A stretch of DNA of 57,474 nucleotides from Tissierellia bacterium (lineage in GTDB: Bacteria; Bacillota; Clostridia; Tissierellales; Tepidimicrobiaceae): contig JAAYEU010000025.1 of assembly GCA_012728595.1 (NCBI GenBank), positions 1 to 57,474 on the forward strand, given 5' to 3'. Positions within the stretch are counted from its first letter, which is position 1, and the number at the start of each line of letters is the position of its first letter. Below, one piece after another: positions 8,438-17,311 of the stretch. Position numbers and translations under genes: made by a program. The notes beneath the pieces were generated by a model that saw only the letters and a program-made list of their open reading frames with translations, ran no database searches and was not told the DNA's origin.

Positions 8438-8707
8438 CTACTTTATATATTTATCTATTATGGTGATTATCTCATCTATCTTTTCCTGGCCTTCCTCTTC
8501 ACCCTGTAATATAGCATCCTTTACACAGGATTTAATATGGGCATCTAAGACGTCTATATTGGCCTTTTTTAACAGGGCTATGGCAGATAGAATCTGGGTA
8601 GAAACATCTACACAGTATCTGTCCTCTTCTATCATCTTGATTATTCCATCTATTTGTCCCCTGACTGTTTTAAGTTTCATTGCTGCTTTCTTCTTGCCTT
8701 CGTTCAT
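8438..8707 (-). CDS. csoR: CsoR-type copper-sensing repressor
   Basis: 89 residues, all helical. The Cu(I) ligand set of CsoR is present as C32 (RYCVDV), H57 and C61 (AHIKSCV), the Cys-His-Cys pattern that separates copper sensors from the nickel and formaldehyde members of the family. Cu(I) binding releases the tetramer from its operator. The gene is last in the copA-copZ-csoR unit, so it represses its own operon, most likely through the GC-rich palindrome at 11340-11355. Spacing to copZ is 14 bases. Confidence in copper rather than another metal rests on the ligands plus the neighbours. Confidence 0.92.
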   Translation of the reverse strand: MNEGKKKAAMKLKTVRGQIDGIIKMIEEDRYCVDVSTQILSAIALLKKANIDVLDAHIKSCVKDAILQGEEEGQEKIDEIITIIDKYIK

Positions 8708-8721
8708 AAGCTCACCTACTA

Positions 8722-8928
8722 TTATTGGATTTCCACTACATCATAACCTGCCTCTTCTACTGCCTCCTTTAAGCTTTCATCTATTAGGCTTTCTCCGGAA
8801 ACCTCTACTTTTTTACTCTCCAGATCCACCTGAACATGGCTAACCCCTTCTAATTCCTTTAAGGCATTGGTAACTGCCATCACACAGTGGTTGCATGACA
8901 TACCTTCTACTAACATGGTCTTTTTCAT
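8722..8928 (-). CDS. copZ: Copper chaperone CopZ (heavy-metal-associated domain)
   Basis: 68 residues forming one HMA ferredoxin-like fold, with the Cu(I)-binding GMSCNHC loop near the N-terminus and the usual C-terminal GYDV. CopZ carries Cu(I) in the cytoplasm and hands it to the CopA export pump and to the CsoR sensor. It lies 18 bases after copA and 14 before csoR in the same unit. Confidence 0.95.
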   Translation of the reverse strand: MKKTMLVEGMSCNHCVMAVTNALKELEGVSHVQVDLESKKVEVSGESLIDESLKEAVEEAGYDVVEIQ

Positions 8929-8946
8929 ATTTTCATCCCCTCTCCT

Positions 8947-11319
8947 TTATTTAAAATTTCTTAATCTTAATGAATTGGTTACTACAGATACTGAGCTAAA
9001 GGCCATAGCTGCCCCGGCTATCATAGGATTTAAAAATCCTAAGGCTGCAAAGGGAATACCGATGGAGTTATAGAAGAAGGCCCAAAATAGGTTTTGTTTA
9101 ATGGTCTTCATGGTTCTGTGGCTAAGCCTTATGGCTGTAACGATTCCCATTAAGTCTCCCCTCATCAGGGTTATATCTGCCGCTTCCATAGCTACATCCG
9201 TTCCCGTTCCTATCGCAAAGCCTACATCGGCTGCAGCTAATGCTGGCGCGTCGTTGATACCATCTCCAACCATTCCTACATACTTTCCTTGAGCTTTTAT
9301 TTCCTCTACCACCTGGGCCTTGTTTTCTGGCAATACATCTGCTAGTACATTTTCTATGCCTACACTCTTGGCAATGGCCTTAGCAGTCCTTTCATTATCT
9401 CCAGTTAGCATATATACATCCAAGCCCATATTCTTTAGCTCTTCTATGGCTTCTTTAGAATTATCCTTTATGCTATCTGCTACGGCTATTATGCCTGAAA
9501 TCTTGCCATCTATACCCACCATCATGGCGGTTTTTCCTTCTTCCTCTAATCTACTTAGGTCCTCTTCAATTTCAGCAATTTGGATGTTTGCCTCCTGCAT
9601 AAGCTTTCTGTTACCTATATATATTTCCTTTCCTTCTAAGCTGGCCTTTAGGCCCTTTCCTGGTATGGCCATAAATGTATCTGGCTCCGTTATCATCAGT
9701 AATCTTTCTTCTCCCTTTCTGACGATGGCCTGGCCCAATGGATGTTCTGAAACCTTCTCAACTGTTGCTGCAATTCTTAGCAGCTGATCTTCCTCCATGG
9801 AATCAAGGGTAATAATGTCTGTAACCTCTGGTTCCCCTTTGGTGATGGTGCCAGTCTTATCTAGGACAATGGCCTCCATATTATGAGTTCTTTCTAAGTG
9901 TTCTCCCGACTTAATAAGTATTCCCTTTTCTGCCCCCTTGCCGGTGCCAACCATTATGGCTGTAGGTGTAGCTAGACCTAGGGCACAAGGACAAGCTATC
10001 ACTAAAACTGCCACAGCGTTTATAAGGCCTGTAGTAAAGTCCCCTTTGACTAAATAGAATCCTATAAAGGTTACTATGGCAATTAGGACTACAACTGGTA
10101 CAAATATGCCTGAAATTTTATCTGCCAGCCTTTGAACTGGAGCCTTGGAACCTTGAGCATCTTCTACTAACTTAATTATTTGAGCTAATACCGTATCCTT
10201 TCCAATCTTTCTTGCTTCAAATTTAAAGGAACCAAATTTGTTTATAGTTGCCCCTATTACCTTATCCCCTTCCCTCTTATCTACCGGGATGCTTTCTCCA
10301 GTTATCATGGATTCATCTATGGAAGAATGACCCTCTACTATAATTCCATCTACAGGAATTCTTTCTCCGGGCCTTACTACTATTATATCCCCAATATTTA
10401 CTTCTTCTATTGGAATATCTATCTCCACTCCATCCTTGATAACTCGAGCAGTTTTAGGTTGAAGGCCCATCAGCTTCTTAATAGCTTCAGAGGTTTTCCC
10501 TTTGGCTACTGCTTCAAAGGTCTTTCCAAGTAGTATTAGGGTAATGATTACTGCTGAAGCTTCAAAGTAGTATTCATTAATTCCTTTTACAAGGTTGTAT
10601 AAACTATAAAAGTAGGCTGCTGAAGTTCCCATGGATACCAACACATCCATATTGGCTCCTCCACCCCTTAGGGAGTTGAAGGCCCCTTTATAGAATCTAT
10701 AGCCTAATATGAATTGGACAGGGGTTGCCAATATCAATTGGAAATATCCATTGGTCAGTATATTTTCCTTCCCTGCCATGTGGAAGAACATAGCTGAAAA
10801 GAGAGGAAGGCTTAATATAGCGGATATTATGAAGGATCTTTTTAGGGATTTTATCTCCTTCTCCCTCAATTCCTTTTCCCGATCTCTGTCTACTTCCTTT
10901 TCCACTTCTGCCTTATAGCCAGCTTTTTCAACTGCCTTAACTAAAGTTTCCTCTTCTATGGCTCCAGAAGGATGTTCTACTATAGCCTTATTGGTAGATA
11001 GGTTTACATTAGCCTTTATAACGCCATCCAATCTATTTAATACCTTTTCTACCCTAGCTGAACAGGCAGCACAGGTCATGCCCTCCACTAATAGAGTGGT
11101 TTTTTCTACTGGGACCTCATAGCCTGTTTTTTCTATGGTCTTGACTAAAGAATCTATATTTACCTTATCTTCATCATATTCGATGGTAGCTTTTTGGGCT
11201 AATAGGTTTACAGAAGAATCTACTACCCCTTCCATCTTCTTTATGGCCTTTTCCACCCTGGCTGAACAAGCAGCACAGGTCATGCCTACCACATCTATAG
11301 CAACTTTTTTATTAGCCAT
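8947..11319 (-). CDS. copA: Copper-exporting P1B-type ATPase
   Basis: 790 residues. Two N-terminal HMA domains carry CAAC sites (C15/C18 and C83/C86). The pump core has TGES (340-343, actuator), the membrane CPC metal site (443-445), the phosphorylation motif DKTGT (487-491), the nucleotide-binding SEHPLG (524-529) and GDGIND (685-690). Eight transmembrane helices are expected. CPC plus two HMA domains and the csoR/copZ neighbours point to Cu(I) efflux. The ATG follows a GGAGGAAA site. It is first in the unit and is expected to be induced by copper. Confidence 0.96.
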   Translation of the reverse strand: MANKKVAIDVVGMTCAACSARVEKAIKKMEGVVDSSVNLLAQKATIEYDEDKVNIDSLVKTIEKTGYEVPVEKTTLLVEGMTCAACSARVEKVLNRLDGVIKANVNLSTNKAIVEHPSGAIEEETLVKAVEKAGYKAEVEKEVDRDREKELREKEIKSLKRSFIISAILSLPLFSAMFFHMAGKENILTNGYFQLILATPVQFILGYRFYKGAFNSLRGGGANMDVLVSMGTSAAYFYSLYNLVKGINEYYFEASAVIITLILLGKTFEAVAKGKTSEAIKKLMGLQPKTARVIKDGVEIDIPIEEVNIGDIIVVRPGERIPVDGIIVEGHSSIDESMITGESIPVDKREGDKVIGATINKFGSFKFEARKIGKDTVLAQIIKLVEDAQGSKAPVQRLADKISGIFVPVVVLIAIVTFIGFYLVKGDFTTGLINAVAVLVIACPCALGLATPTAIMVGTGKGAEKGILIKSGEHLERTHNMEAIVLDKTGTITKGEPEVTDIITLDSMEEDQLLRIAATVEKVSEHPLGQAIVRKGEERLLMITEPDTFMAIPGKGLKASLEGKEIYIGNRKLMQEANIQIAEIEEDLSRLEEEGKTAMMVGIDGKISGIIAVADSIKDNSKEAIEELKNMGLDVYMLTGDNERTAKAIAKSVGIENVLADVLPENKAQVVEEIKAQGKYVGMVGDGINDAPALAAADVGFAIGTGTDVAMEAADITLMRGDLMGIVTAIRLSHRTMKTIKQNLFWAFFYNSIGIPFAALGFLNPMIAGAAMAFSSVSVVTNSLRLRNFK

Positions 11320-11339
11320 AAGATTTCCTCCTTTCTGCC

Positions 11340-11355
11340 CCCTCCCCCGGGAGGG
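11340..11355 (-). promoter_or_regulatory. Probable CsoR operator
   Basis: A perfect palindrome CCCTCCC-CC-GGGAGGG in otherwise AT-rich DNA, just downstream of the expected transcription start and before copA. CsoR operators are GC-rich, G-tract pseudopalindromes near the start site. Assignment to CsoR is inference from base make-up, position and the cognate gene in the operon. Confidence 0.7.
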
Positions 11356-11360
11356 TGTCT

Positions 11361-11398
11361 TGTTTACAGTATATACTATTTCCCCTTTTCTGTAAACA
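11361..11398. promoter_or_regulatory. Nine-base inverted repeat straddling the copA promoter
   Basis: TGTTTACAG at 11361-11369 and CTGTAAACA at 11390-11398, perfect arms 20 bases apart. One arm covers the -35 and the other overlaps the -10. It may be a second operator or may partly reflect the promoter itself. Confidence 0.45.
11368..11396 (-). promoter_or_regulatory. Sigma-A promoter of copA-copZ-csoR
   Basis: Minus strand TTTACA (11391-11396), 17 bases, TATACT (11368-11373). Spacing is ideal, and the GC-rich palindrome begins about a dozen bases downstream. Confidence 0.8.
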
Positions 11399-11402
11399 CC
11401 TT

Positions 11403-11693
11403 TTTTGATTTTTATTCTATTTAATTATTTTTTGATTGTCATTTAAATTTATGCAATAGTGGCAGTCATCACATATTTGGGAAGAAGGCCACCTCCCATT
11501 CAATAAATTAAGGTAATGGAGTGCCACAATATGGTGGGAAATGATTTAGGAGGGGCTTTTTTATAAAGAAAAGGCTGGACTTACGAGAGATTTGCCTCAA
11601 CAAAACTTGCCAAAATAATTAATTTTATTACATGTATCCTTCAATTATGGCTGAATAAATGTTAAACTATAGTTAGGATATGCAAAAAAATTA
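11403..11693. other. Intergenic stretch, no gene recognised
   Basis: About 290 bases between the divergent copper cassette and the ytvI-like gene. It is AT-rich and holds no hairpin terminator that I can see. The only coding-like piece is a 36-codon minus-strand frame (11417-11527, GTG start) ending in a CDDCHYC cysteine cluster. It lacks a ribosome-binding site and could be a decayed 3' end. Confidence 0.5.
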
Positions 11694-11708
11694 ATGAAAG
11701 GAAGGGTT

Positions 11709-12887
11709 ATGCAGGTACATAAGTCTGATTCTATCAAAAATCTATATAAAAGATTATTAGTCCGATTTATACTGGCAATCTTTTTCCTATTTTTTATCAT
11801 CTATATCTTTCCTAAAAGCTTTAGAATGTTCAGCCCCTTTATAATGGCCTTAATAGTAGCTTCAATTGCAAACTCAATAGTAAGTAAGATAAACAATATA
11901 ATTGGTAGGATAAATAAGAGATTTATAATACCCATAAGAACCTCTACTCTACTATTAAACTTATTAATCGTTTTAATATTGGCCTTAGTCATGTACTCCT
12001 TAATAAGTACCGTTATAAAAGAAGCCATAGGGTTTACATCGAGTATTATAGAGAATTGGCCTAGCATTGTAGAAAAGTTTGATAGCTTTCTGAAAAGCTT
12101 CGAGTGGCTTACTAATTTATTACCAGCTCAGCTTATAGAAATTTTAATAGATGTCAAAGAAGATATATATGAGTTTCTGCAAAATATAAGCAAAAACTTC
12201 CTCAGCTCCACCGTAACCACCACTGCAGCAGTAATAAGCAGAACGGGAAGCTTTGTGTTGAACTTATTGACCTTCTTATTGGCCTTGTTCTTTATTACTG
12301 CCGACTATGCCCGCATCAGCAGATTTATAGAAAAGCATGTTAGTAAAGAGGTTAAGAACACATACCACATGTTAAAAAACTCCATACTAGTAGCTTTAGG
12401 TGGCTATTTTAAATCCCAGCTGATTCTTGCTCTATTTGCCTTTGTATTCATGTTTATATCCTTAACCATATATGGCCAGGAATATGCCTTTCTCATAGCC
12501 TTAATTCTAGGACTAATAGACCTACTGCCCTTAATAGGTACAATTGCCATACTCATCCCCTGGGGTATAATAGAGTTTATTGCTGGAGATATAAATAAGG
12601 GGATATTTTTAGTGCTTCTTGCCATCATCTTCTTCTTAATACGCAGGATAATAGAACCCAAAGTTATGGGCAGCCAAACTGGCTTACATCCTCTTTTAAG
12701 CTTGTTGGGCATCTATATAGGCCTTAAGTTTTCAGGGGCTTGGGGGGCTATTTTAGGTCCAATAACCATTATGTTAATAGTAACCATATTAAAATCGGGG
12801 CTGTTGGATAATACCATTGCCGATTTAAAGGCAGTTTATAATAGAATATCTGCCTTATTAAAGAGCAGGGAGGATAACCCTTCTTAA
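11709..12887 (+). CDS. ytvI: AI-2E family permease, YtvI-like
   Basis: 392 residues with about eight hydrophobic segments. The C-terminal signature of the PerM/AI-2E exporter family is present: LLPLIGTIAILIPW, then RRIIEPKVMGSQTGLHPLLS, then LLGIYIGLKFSGAWGAILGP. Among Firmicute members this resembles YtvI, annotated as a sporulation integral membrane protein; the transported substrate is unknown. An ATG at 11694 is in frame, but the ATG at 11709 directly follows a GGAAGGG site and is preferred. It stands alone between the copper cassette and pncB. Confidence 0.82.
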   Translation: MQVHKSDSIKNLYKRLLVRFILAIFFLFFIIYIFPKSFRMFSPFIMALIVASIANSIVSKINNIIGRINKRFIIPIRTSTLLLNLLIVLILALVMYSLISTVIKEAIGFTSSIIENWPSIVEKFDSFLKSFEWLTNLLPAQLIEILIDVKEDIYEFLQNISKNFLSSTVTTTAAVISRTGSFVLNLLTFLLALFFITADYARISRFIEKHVSKEVKNTYHMLKNSILVALGGYFKSQLILALFAFVFMFISLTIYGQEYAFLIALILGLIDLLPLIGTIAILIPWGIIEFIAGDINKGIFLVLLAIIFFLIRRIIEPKVMGSQTGLHPLLSLLGIYIGLKFSGAWGAILGPITIMLIVTILKSGLLDNTIADLKAVYNRISALLKSREDNPS

Positions 12888-12936
12888 AAAATATAGATGG
12901 AAAGCCCTAATAGGCCTAGCTGAAAAGGATAGGATG

Positions 12937-12965
12937 TTGAAATATAAGTTTATTGGGAATATAAT
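12937..12965 (+). promoter_or_regulatory. Sigma-A promoter of pncB
   Basis: TTGAAA (12937-12942), 17 bases, TATAAT (12960-12965), reading into pncB with a leader of about 35 bases. Confidence 0.75.
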
Positions 12966-12967
12966 TA

Positions 12968-12986
12968 TTGTAAAGATATTTTACAA
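12968..12986 (+). promoter_or_regulatory. Operator-like inverted repeat at the pncB start site
   Basis: TTGTAAA-GATAT-TTTACAA, perfect 7-base arms beginning two bases after the -10, where a repressor would block initiation. Rex half-sites are similar (TTGTnAA) but normally have a 4-base spacer. The regulator is not identified. Confidence 0.5.
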
Positions 12987-13008
12987 AAATTGAAAAGGAG
13001 ATATACTA

Positions 13009-14463
13009 ATGACCAATATTGATTGGAAAGATAAGAAAAATTTAACCATGTTAGCGGATTTTTATGAATTCACCATGGCAAATGGCTATTTCGAATGTGG
13101 TCTAAAAGACCAAATCGCTTATTTCGATATGTTTTTTAGAGCCATCCCCGACGATGGTGGATTTGCCATAATGGCTGGAGTAGAACAACTTATAGAGTAT
13201 CTGAAAAACTTAAAATTTTCCGAAGAAGACATAGAATACTTTAGATCCAAAAATATGTTCAGCGAGGAGTTTTTGGATTATCTAAGGAATTTTAAATTTG
13301 AATGCGATGTATGGGCCGTTCCTGAAGGTACCCCAATTTTCCCATCAGAGCCCATAGTAATAGTAAGAGGTCCTATTATACAGGCTCAGATAATTGAAAC
13401 CATGATATTATTAACTGTAAACCACCAAAGCCTAATTGCAACTAAAGCCAATAGGATAGTTAGAGCTGCAGAAGGTAGGCCTGTAATGGAATTCGGCTCA
13501 AGAAGGGCTCAAGGCTACGAAGGTGCAATACTAGGAGCTAGAGCTGCCTATATTGGAGGAACGGTAGGCACTGCCTGTACTATAGTAGATAGGGATTTTA
13601 GCATCCCAGCTTTAGGTACCATGGCCCACAGCTGGATTCAAATGTTTCCTACAGAATTAGATGCCTTTAAGGCTTACGCTAGAATCTATCCAGATAATTG
13701 CGTTCTTTTAGTGGATACTTACAATGTTTTAAAATCTGGAATTCCTAACGCCATTAAAACCTTTGATGAGGAAATAGTGCCAAGGGGATTTAGACCAAAG
13801 GGAATAAGAATCGATAGCGGGGATATTGCATACCTTTCTAAGGAAGCCCGTAAGATGTTGGATGAAGCAGGCTACGAAGACTGTCCAATAATTGCATCTA
13901 GCGGATTAGACGAATACGTAATAAAGGACCTGTTAAATCAAGGGGCAAAGATTGATTCCTTCGGAGTAGGGGAAAGGCTTATTACTGCTAAATCGGAACC
14001 CGTTTTCGGTGGAGTCTATAAGCTTACGGCCATAGAAGAGAATGGAGAGATAATTCCTAAGATCAAGGTAAGTGAAAATGTTGGTAAAATTACTACCCCC
14101 GGATTCAAGCAAGTCTACAGGCTGTATGATAAGGATTCAGGAAAAGCCATTGCCGATGTAGTAACCTTACATGATGAAGAGATTGATGAAAGCAAGCCCT
14201 ATGAGATATTCCATCCAATTTATACCTGGAAGAGGAAAACCCTTACCAACTTCCGTGCCAGAAAACTTTTAGTCCAGCTATTCGATAAGGGCAAGCAAGT
14301 ATATCAAAGCCCACCAATAGATGAAATTAGGGAGTACTGTAAAGAACAGATCAACACCCTATGGGATGAAGTACTTAGGTTTGAAAATCCCCATGAATAC
14401 TTTGTAGACCTATCCAAACCCTTATGGGAGATTAAGGACAGATTATTAAAAGAATATGAATAA
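13009..14463 (+). CDS. pncB: Nicotinate phosphoribosyltransferase
   Basis: 484 residues, the usual length for the long Gram-positive form. It joins nicotinate and PRPP to give nicotinate mononucleotide in NAD salvage. Visible family motifs are LADFYEFTMANGYF at the N-terminus, EFGSRRAQGYEGAILGARAA, the TMAHSWIQMF segment bearing the phosphorylated active-site histidine, RIDSGDIAYLSKEAR and SFGVGERL for phosphoribose binding. The ATG follows an AAAAGGAG site. It is a single gene with its own promoter, operator-like repeat and terminator. niaR, a niacin-responsive repressor, lies elsewhere in the window. Confidence 0.95.
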   Translation: MTNIDWKDKKNLTMLADFYEFTMANGYFECGLKDQIAYFDMFFRAIPDDGGFAIMAGVEQLIEYLKNLKFSEEDIEYFRSKNMFSEEFLDYLRNFKFECDVWAVPEGTPIFPSEPIVIVRGPIIQAQIIETMILLTVNHQSLIATKANRIVRAAEGRPVMEFGSRRAQGYEGAILGARAAYIGGTVGTACTIVDRDFSIPALGTMAHSWIQMFPTELDAFKAYARIYPDNCVLLVDTYNVLKSGIPNAIKTFDEEIVPRGFRPKGIRIDSGDIAYLSKEARKMLDEAGYEDCPIIASSGLDEYVIKDLLNQGAKIDSFGVGERLITAKSEPVFGGVYKLTAIEENGEIIPKIKVSENVGKITTPGFKQVYRLYDKDSGKAIADVVTLHDEEIDESKPYEIFHPIYTWKRKTLTNFRARKLLVQLFDKGKQVYQSPPIDEIREYCKEQINTLWDEVLRFENPHEYFVDLSKPLWEIKDRLLKEYE

Positions 14464-14477
14464 TTGGTGAAATAGAT

Positions 14478-14513
14478 AAAAAGAGAAGGGCTATTAAAAC
14501 CCTTCTCTTTTTT
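14478..14513. terminator. Bidirectional terminator between pncB and iorB
   Basis: AAAGAGAAGGG and CCCTTCTCTTT form a stem of at least 11 pairs with a 9-base loop. It has runs of T on the plus side and of A (T on the minus strand) on the other. Confidence 0.85.
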
Positions 14514-15083
14514 CTATTGGCTTAATCCCCTTTCAAAAGCCTTTATATTGACTTCATGAACCCTTTCGGGCAGATTTTTCTTTATCAATTCTATCCAATC
14601 TATGTTTTCAAGTCCCAATACCTTCACCATAGAACCTAATATCACTATGTTTTGGCATCTTGGCTCTCCTAGTTCTTCAGCAACCCTACTAGCTTCTACT
14701 ACTTTTACATTGTCTACTTGCTCTACTAGTTCATCCAATACTTTATCAGGATAGTCAGCATTTCCCGTTAATACGGATAGAGGATATATTTCCTCATCAT
14801 TTACTATCAATGTACCACCCTTTTTTAGATGGGATATATATCTTGCGGCTTCTAATTTCTCGAAGGCTACCAATAAATCTGCTTCACCTTCACCTATAGA
14901 AGGGGAATACACCTTTTCTCCAAATTTAATTTGGGTGGTTACACTTCCTCCCCTCTGGCTCATTCCATGGATTTCAGACATTTTAACATCGTATCCAGCT
15001 TCTACTAAACCTTCAGAAAGTATTCTTGAAACAAGGATTGTACCCTGTCCCCCTACACCTACTAAAAGTAAACTATTAGCCAC
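14514..15083 (-). CDS. iorB: Indolepyruvate ferredoxin oxidoreductase, beta subunit
   Basis: 189 residues, the gamma-type domain of 2-oxoacid oxidoreductases: LLVGVGGQGTILVSRILSEG at the N-terminus, SEIHGMSQRGGSVTTQI, then DLLVAFEKLEAARY and an NIVILGS segment. Together with IorA it oxidatively decarboxylates aryl pyruvates (from Trp, Phe, Tyr) to aryl-acetyl-CoA while reducing ferredoxin. It lies 5 bases after iorA in the same transcript, upstream of a strong hairpin. Confidence 0.93.
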   Translation of the reverse strand: MANSLLLVGVGGQGTILVSRILSEGLVEAGYDVKMSEIHGMSQRGGSVTTQIKFGEKVYSPSIGEGEADLLVAFEKLEAARYISHLKKGGTLIVNDEEIYPLSVLTGNADYPDKVLDELVEQVDNVKVVEASRVAEELGEPRCQNIVILGSMVKVLGLENIDWIELIKKNLPERVHEVNIKAFERGLSQ

Positions 15084-15088
15084 CTAAA

Positions 15089-16861
15089 TCACCTACTTTC
15101 CCCAATTAATTCTATAGAATCGAATGGACAAAGCTGTAGGCATATAGTACAACCGTTACACTGAGCCCTATCTATGCTGATTACATCATCTTCAAAGGAT
15201 ATGGCAGGACAACCAATCCTTAAGCATACTTTACACTTTCTACACTTTTCTTGATCCACTTCACAATAAAGGCCCCTTCTTGCCCTTTGTACTTCCTTAA
15301 GTAGGGCACAAGGCTGTTTTGCAATTATTACAAAAGGCTCCTCTGCTTCATAGGCATCCTTTACCGCCTCTTTGGTTTCATCTAGTTTATATGGATCTAT
15401 AACTCTTATATTCTCTTCCTTAATTCCTATAGCCTTGACTATTCCTTCTATGTCTATTACGGGAGCTTCTTCGCCGGTTACCCTTTTACCAGTACCAGGG
15501 TTTTCCTGGTGCCCCGTCATACCAGTGGTCCTGTTGTCCAATATAACCGTAACCATATTAGAGCCATTATATATTCCATCGATTAGGCCAGTGATTCCAG
15601 AATGGAAGAAAGTAGAATCTCCTATAAATCCAAAGACCTTCTTATCCCGGTTGGCCTTCCTATTTGCCCTGTCGAATCCAATACCTGCAGATATTCCCGC
15701 TCCCATACATATTACCGTATCTCCAACTCCAAGGGGCGGAGCCATTCCCAGAGTATAACAGCCTATGTCGGAAGTGGCAATAATTTTATCCTTATACTTG
15801 CCAACTTCATAGAATATACCCCTATGAGGACAGCCAGCACACAGGGTCGGAGGCCTTGCTGGTATTTCCATATCTAAAGAATAACTTTCCTTCTTTTCTT
15901 CTCCTAATATGGCCTTTCTTATAATCTCTGGACTTAACTCTCCACAGATGGGGAGTATCTCCTTTCCAATACAGTCAATACCCATTGCTTTTACGAAGGT
16001 TTCTATATAGGGTTCATTTTCTTCTATTATGTAAAGTTTTTCTACTTCATTAGCAAATTCCCTAATAAGTTGATCTGGCAGTGGGTAGCTAAAACCAATC
16101 TTTAAATAGGAGGCCTTATCCTTGAATACTTCCTTAGCATGATAATAAGATATACCACTAGTAATAATTCCAATTCTCTTGTCCTTATATTCTATCCTAT
16201 TTAAAGGAGTATTGTTGGAGTATTCCCTAAGCTTTGGAAGCCTTTCTTCTTCCATTTCCACATGTCTAACCTTGGCATTGGCAGGAACCATGATATACTT
16301 TCTAATATCCTTTACATATTCCTTAACCCCTATTTCTTCCCTTTCTCCTAACTCTACCAATCCTTTACTGTGGCAAACCCTGGTGGTTACCCTAAATAAT
16401 ACTGGAGTATCAAATTTTTCACTGATTTCAAAGGCTTCCTTTATGAAATCCTTACATTCTTGACTGTCGGCAGGTTCCACCATGGCAACCTTGGCATGGG
16501 GAGCATATAATCTATTATCCTGTTCGTTTTGAGAACTATGCATTCCCGGTTCATCTGCAGTAATTATTACCAATCCCCCATTTACCCCTTCGTATGCTAT
16601 TGTGAATAGAGGATCTGCTGCTACATTCAGGCCTACATGCTTCATGGCTACTAAGGCCCTTGCCCCAGCAATGGAAGCTCCACAACCTACTTCCAGGGCA
16701 ACCTTCTCGTTTGTAGACCATTGAGAGTGTATTTCCTCATACTGGGAAATGTTCTCTAATATTTCGGTACTAGGGGTTCCGGGATAAGCACTAGCTATCA
16801 AGCAACCTGCCTCATAGGCACCTCTTGCAATAGCTTCATTGCCCGTTAAAAGCTTTTTCAT
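15089..16861 (-). CDS. iorA: Indolepyruvate ferredoxin oxidoreductase, alpha subunit
   Basis: 590 residues. The N-terminal pyrimidine-binding domain has SAYPGTPSTEILE, ADEPGMHSSQNEQDNR and TRVCHSKG. The thiamine diphosphate domain has LCAGCPHRGIF, SDIGCYTLG and the GDSTFFHSGITGL...NRTTGMTGHQ region. The C-terminus carries two 4Fe-4S motifs (CRKCKVCLRIGCP and CNGCTICLQLCP). The listed GTG at 16870 is nearly inside the AGGAGGGTG site, so ATG 16861 is the better start. It is an enzyme of anaerobic amino-acid fermentation and a source of reduced ferredoxin. Confidence 0.95.
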   Translation of the reverse strand: MKKLLTGNEAIARGAYEAGCLIASAYPGTPSTEILENISQYEEIHSQWSTNEKVALEVGCGASIAGARALVAMKHVGLNVAADPLFTIAYEGVNGGLVIITADEPGMHSSQNEQDNRLYAPHAKVAMVEPADSQECKDFIKEAFEISEKFDTPVLFRVTTRVCHSKGLVELGEREEIGVKEYVKDIRKYIMVPANAKVRHVEMEEERLPKLREYSNNTPLNRIEYKDKRIGIITSGISYYHAKEVFKDKASYLKIGFSYPLPDQLIREFANEVEKLYIIEENEPYIETFVKAMGIDCIGKEILPICGELSPEIIRKAILGEEKKESYSLDMEIPARPPTLCAGCPHRGIFYEVGKYKDKIIATSDIGCYTLGMAPPLGVGDTVICMGAGISAGIGFDRANRKANRDKKVFGFIGDSTFFHSGITGLIDGIYNGSNMVTVILDNRTTGMTGHQENPGTGKRVTGEEAPVIDIEGIVKAIGIKEENIRVIDPYKLDETKEAVKDAYEAEEPFVIIAKQPCALLKEVQRARRGLYCEVDQEKCRKCKVCLRIGCPAISFEDDVISIDRAQCNGCTICLQLCPFDSIELIGESR

Positions 16862-16896
16862 ATTCTCCACCCTCCTTGCTTTAAGCTCTCCCCTAT

Positions 16897-16902
16897 ATTA
16901 TA
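16897..16902 (-). promoter_or_regulatory. Extended -10 promoter of iorAB
   Basis: Minus strand TGTTATAAT, a TGn extended -10, 36 bases before the iorA start. The -35 region is poor. Confidence 0.4.
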
Positions 16903-17068
16903 ACAAAATATTAGTTGACTTTATAGAGAAATTAAATTTTATTATTAAAATTCAAAGTTTTCTCATTAATTTAAATTTATTCCTTAATTTTGTTTATTAT
17001 CACTTTAAACCAATAAAGAATTGCCTTTTTACTTCCATTTTGTTTTGTAGTACAATTATAATAAGGTG

Positions 17069-17298
17069 GGAAGGTGAATCTAAATACACTGCTGAAAGAG
17101 GTGCAACTTATATCAAAACGGTTGAATTAAATAAGCTAAAAGCTGAAATAGAACGGGTAAGGGAAAAACTCCATGATTTAATTGAACAAAAGGGTTCAAA
17201 TTTAATGGATAATGAAATTTTGTACTTAAGCCAATTGTTGGATAAACTTATATGTGAATACCATAATGCAAAATAGATTTTTCCTAGATTCACCTTCC
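17069..17298. repeat. 14-bp perfect inverted repeats flanking the second spo0E-like gene
   Basis: GGAAGGTGAATCTA at 17069-17082 and TAGATTCACCTTCC at 17285-17298 enclose 202 bases holding the whole small gene. The left arm contains AAGGTG, so pairing in the mRNA would join the leader to the 3' end. Confidence 0.8.
17112..17276 (+). CDS. Spo0E-like aspartyl-phosphate phosphatase, non-canonical start
   Basis: The frame encodes VELNKLKAEIERVREKLHDL, then IEQKGSNLMDNEILYLSQLL and DKLICEYHNAK. It is a clear Spo0E family sequence: two helices with the LSQxLDKLIxEY signature that binds and dephosphorylates response regulators such as Spo0A~P. No ATG, GTG or TTG lies in frame within about 70 bases upstream. 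The best placed initiator is ATC at 17112, eight bases after AGAGGTG, giving 54 residues. The long in-frame extension back to 16839 overlaps the iorA start region and is not protein-like. Low-level initiation at ATC, or a sequence error, would explain it. Confidence 0.72.
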   Translation: MKTVELNKLKAEIERVREKLHDLIEQKGSNLMDNEILYLSQLLDKLICEYHNAK

Positions 17299-17311
17299 GT
17301 ATGAAAACAAA

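Noticed and set aside
8328-8843. 171-residue frame opposite csoR and copZ
   Set aside because: It is antisense to two certain genes and crosses their terminator. Its composition is that of a reverse-strand shadow.
11361-11398. CopY-type cop box
   Set aside because: The repeat does not contain TACA-NN-TGTA, and the encoded regulator is CsoR, not CopY.
11417-11527. 36-codon minus-strand frame ending in CDDCHYC
   Set aside because: The cysteine cluster is suggestive, but there is no ribosome-binding site, promoter or recognisable family, so it is left as a note in the intergenic entry.
16839-17111. 145-residue plus-strand frame covering the iorA start region and the spo0E-like gene
   Set aside because: Only the last ~54 codons look like protein. 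The rest is low-complexity AT-rich translation overlapping the iorA promoter and start.
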